A stretch of 64,000 bases of DNA from assembly GCA_963678275.1 (NCBI GenBank), contig OY782765.1:2542001-2606000 (forward strand), read 5' to 3'. Source of the DNA: G963677445 sp963678275 (GTDB lineage: Bacteria > Bacteroidota > Ignavibacteria > Ignavibacteriales > Melioribacteraceae). Below the pieces are notes generated by a model, which saw nothing but the letters and a program-made list of their open reading frames with translations, had not been told where the DNA came from and ran no database searches. Position numbers and translations under genes: made by a program. Every line of letters begins with the position of its first letter. Positions within the stretch are counted from its first letter, which is position 1. Positions 62,480 to 64,000 of this stretch are shown in pieces.

Positions 62480-63136
62480 ATGAAGTATATTTTATTTTTT
62501 CTCCTGCCTGTTTTAATGTTCGCTCAGGACGGGCTGGATGAACTTATCAATCCGGAGGATCTTATTCCGGATATTGTGATCGACCTGCGTTACAGCTCAC
62601 CCGATCACAAATTTCTTAATCTTCCTGACGGGAGTCTTGATCTGCCAAAGTTTTATACGGCAAATGAATGCCTTGTAACTCTTAAGCTGGCTCTTGCTCT
62701 CAAGGCGGCGCAGGACAGTCTCAGGAATATCAGGGAGCATAATGGCGTTCAATATCCCGATGGAATCGGGATAAAAATCTGGGATGGATACAGACCGCGC
62801 GCCGTACAGTATTTATTCTGGGAGCTCTATCCGAATCCTGTCTACATCGCCAATCCCAATTCAGGTTCCAAACATAACCGCGGGGGGGCCGCCGATGTTA
62901 CCCTTATCGATCTGGCAACCGGCGAAGAGCTTGTTATGCCCACCCTTTTTGACGATTTCAGCACTGCCGCTTCACATAGTTACACAAGTATGTCGCAGGA
63001 AAAACTTGCCAACAGGGCGCTGCTGAAAAATATAATGGTGAATATCGCCGGTATGAATCTTTATGAAGCTGAATGGTGGCATTATGAAGTGCCGGGCGCG
63101 GGATCATTTCCGTTAAAAGAATTCCAGATGAAATAA
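62480..63136 (+). CDS. D-alanyl-D-alanine dipeptidase (VanX/DdpX family)
   Basis: 218 residues with a signal peptide (MKYILFFLLPVLMFAQ). The zinc site of family M15D is intact: SKHNRGGAADV (His132, Asp139) and EWWHYE (Glu198, His201), with GYRP at 104-107. It probably cleaves D-Ala-D-Ala in the periplasm for cell-wall dipeptide reuse. Nothing around it suggests vancomycin resistance. It lies 26 bp after the acyl-CoA synthetase. Confidence 0.92.
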   Translation: MKYILFFLLPVLMFAQDGLDELINPEDLIPDIVIDLRYSSPDHKFLNLPDGSLDLPKFYTANECLVTLKLALALKAAQDSLRNIREHNGVQYPDGIGIKIWDGYRPRAVQYLFWELYPNPVYIANPNSGSKHNRGGAADVTLIDLATGEELVMPTLFDDFSTAASHSYTSMSQEKLANRALLKNIMVNIAGMNLYEAEWWHYEVPGAGSFPLKEFQMK

Positions 63137-63148
63137 GGGAGAAAAAAA

Positions 63149-64000
63149 ATGAAAAAGAATATTTTAATATTTTTCATTCTGCTCCCGGTTATGATCTGGG
63201 CACAGAGTGAATTTACAGTTAATACCTACAGCGATTCCACACAACGTGATCCTCAAATTGCCATGGATGCTTCGGGGAACTATGTTATTGTGTGGGACTC
63301 GGAAGACCAGGTATCATCAGGTTCACAGAGTGATATCTATATGCAGAGATATGACGCTGATGACAACAAAACTGATGATGAGATTCTTGTCAACAACCAG
63401 ACAGACCGTGAGCAGGAAAGACCCGCGGTGGCAATGGCCCCCGACGGATCAGTTCTGGTTGTATGGGCGTCACACACAGGCGATTTTTCAGCCATTTATG
63501 ATATCAGAGGTAAGTTTTTCCCCGATGGTGGAACTGCCGCTGATGAGTTTTCCATCGCGGTTAATGATGAATACAGCCAGACAAATCCTGAAATCGCGGT
63601 CGATAAGGATGGCAATTTTGTTGTTGCCTGGGAATCATGGTTTACCGATGGCAGCGACCGGGGAGTATACGCCCGATATATCAACAGTGACGGAACCGCA
63701 GGCGCGCCTGAATTCCAGGTAAATAATGAAACTATATACAGCCAGGCAAAACCCGCTGTCCGCTTTTTTGATAACGGGAACTACATTATTGTCTGGGAAT
63801 CGTTCAAACAGGATCAGGCAACACCATCGGGATATGGAGTATATGGAAAAATATTCGCTCCCGACGGCAGTGTGGTAAAAGATGAATTCCAGGTTAATAC
63901 CTATGTCAATGATTACCAGTGGTTCGCCGATGTTGAAACATTCACCGACGGAAGTTTTATTGTAACCTGGTGCAGCTGGGTTGAAGATGGCCACGACGGT
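63149..64000 (+). CDS. Secreted beta-repeat protein, N-terminal part (runs off right edge)
   Basis: The frame is open from ATG at 63149 to the window edge (284 codons). A signal peptide (MKKNILIFFILLPVMIWAQS) is followed by four to five repeats of about 50-65 residues with the pattern P(Q/A/E)(I/V)A...DGNxV(V/I)xWES. Such repeats form beta-propeller-like surface proteins, and this one probably ends in a T9SS domain outside the window. It lies 12 bp after the VanX-like gene. Confidence 0.85.
   Translation, partial: MKKNILIFFILLPVMIWAQSEFTVNTYSDSTQRDPQIAMDASGNYVIVWDSEDQVSSGSQSDIYMQRYDADDNKTDDEILVNNQTDREQERPAVAMAPDGSVLVVWASHTGDFSAIYDIRGKFFPDGGTAADEFSIAVNDEYSQTNPEIAVDKDGNFVVAWESWFTDGSDRGVYARYINSDGTAGAPEFQVNNETIYSQAKPAVRFFDNGNYIIVWESFKQDQATPSGYGVYGKIFAPDGSVVKDEFQVNTYVNDYQWFADVETFTDGSFIVTWCSWVEDGHDG

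Noticed and set aside
62480..63136. Vancomycin-resistance vanX
   Set aside because: No vanH, vanA or regulator genes nearby, and the protein has a signal peptide. Cell-wall dipeptide recycling is more likely.

Overview
The window carries a large block of translation and transcription genes followed by mixed metabolic and secreted-protein genes. It most likely comes from the Ignavibacteriota (Ignavibacterium/Melioribacter-like, FCB group). This is an inference from three things: two secreted proteins end in a type IX secretion (T9SS) sorting domain with the NYPNPFNPTTTI core; the DNA is moderately AT-rich, with gene-free gaps full of short dispersed repeats; and the gene set includes an ADP-forming acyl-CoA synthetase, peptidase families C11 and M16, and a paa operon. 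Taxonomy was not tested by any search.

Region 1 (1-28,960, all minus strand; transcription runs from high to low coordinates) is a nearly gap-free superoperon. Its order is tRNA-Tyr, tRNA-Gly, tRNA-Thr, rpmG, tRNA-Trp, secE, nusG, rplK, rplA, rplJ, rplL, rpoB, rpoC, rpsL, rpsG, fusA, tuf, then the S10 and spc blocks (rpsJ to secY), then map, infA, rpmJ, rpsM, rpsK and the start of rpsD, which runs off the left edge. A tRNA-Gln sits inside the spc block between rplR and rpsE. adk is absent between secY and map. Two sigma70-like promoters with exact 17-nt spacers lie before tRNA-Tyr and before rpsL. Many of these highly expressed genes begin with TTG.

Region 2 (about 28,960-30,812) has no convincing gene. 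It holds a nearly identical 248-bp tandem duplication, heptanucleotide arrays and other dispersed repeats.

Region 3 (30,813-41,156, minus) holds an AAA/DUF4143 ATPase, a YifB/ComM AAA protein, a T9SS-sorted secreted protein, a divergent nuoG-nuoH-nuoI set behind an M16 peptidase, and a class I aminotransferase. Region 4 (41,374-43,284, plus) is one AMP-forming acyl-CoA synthetase with a palindrome in its leader.

Region 5 (43,424-53,326, minus) has a hypothetical protein, an S23-type four-helix-bundle cassette flanked by inverted repeats, paaABCD (phenylacetyl-CoA epoxidase, no paaE in view) with a hairpin covering the paaA ribosome site, a 14-repeat propeller protein with a T9SS tail, a membrane protein, a mazEF pair with an operator-like palindrome, and a clostripain-like lipoprotein.

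Region 6 (54,876-64,000, plus) has add, a small hypothetical gene, hutU and serA, closed by a terminator; then an ADP-forming acyl-CoA synthetase, a VanX-like dipeptidase and a secreted repeat protein cut by the right edge. A 351-bp repeat occurs twice, once upstream of add and once upstream of the acyl-CoA synthetase.

I saw no CRISPR array, prophage, transposase or rRNA gene. The least ordinary items are the S23 cassette, the nuoH that lacks canonical motifs, the paaA leader hairpin and the family of intergenic heptamer repeats.
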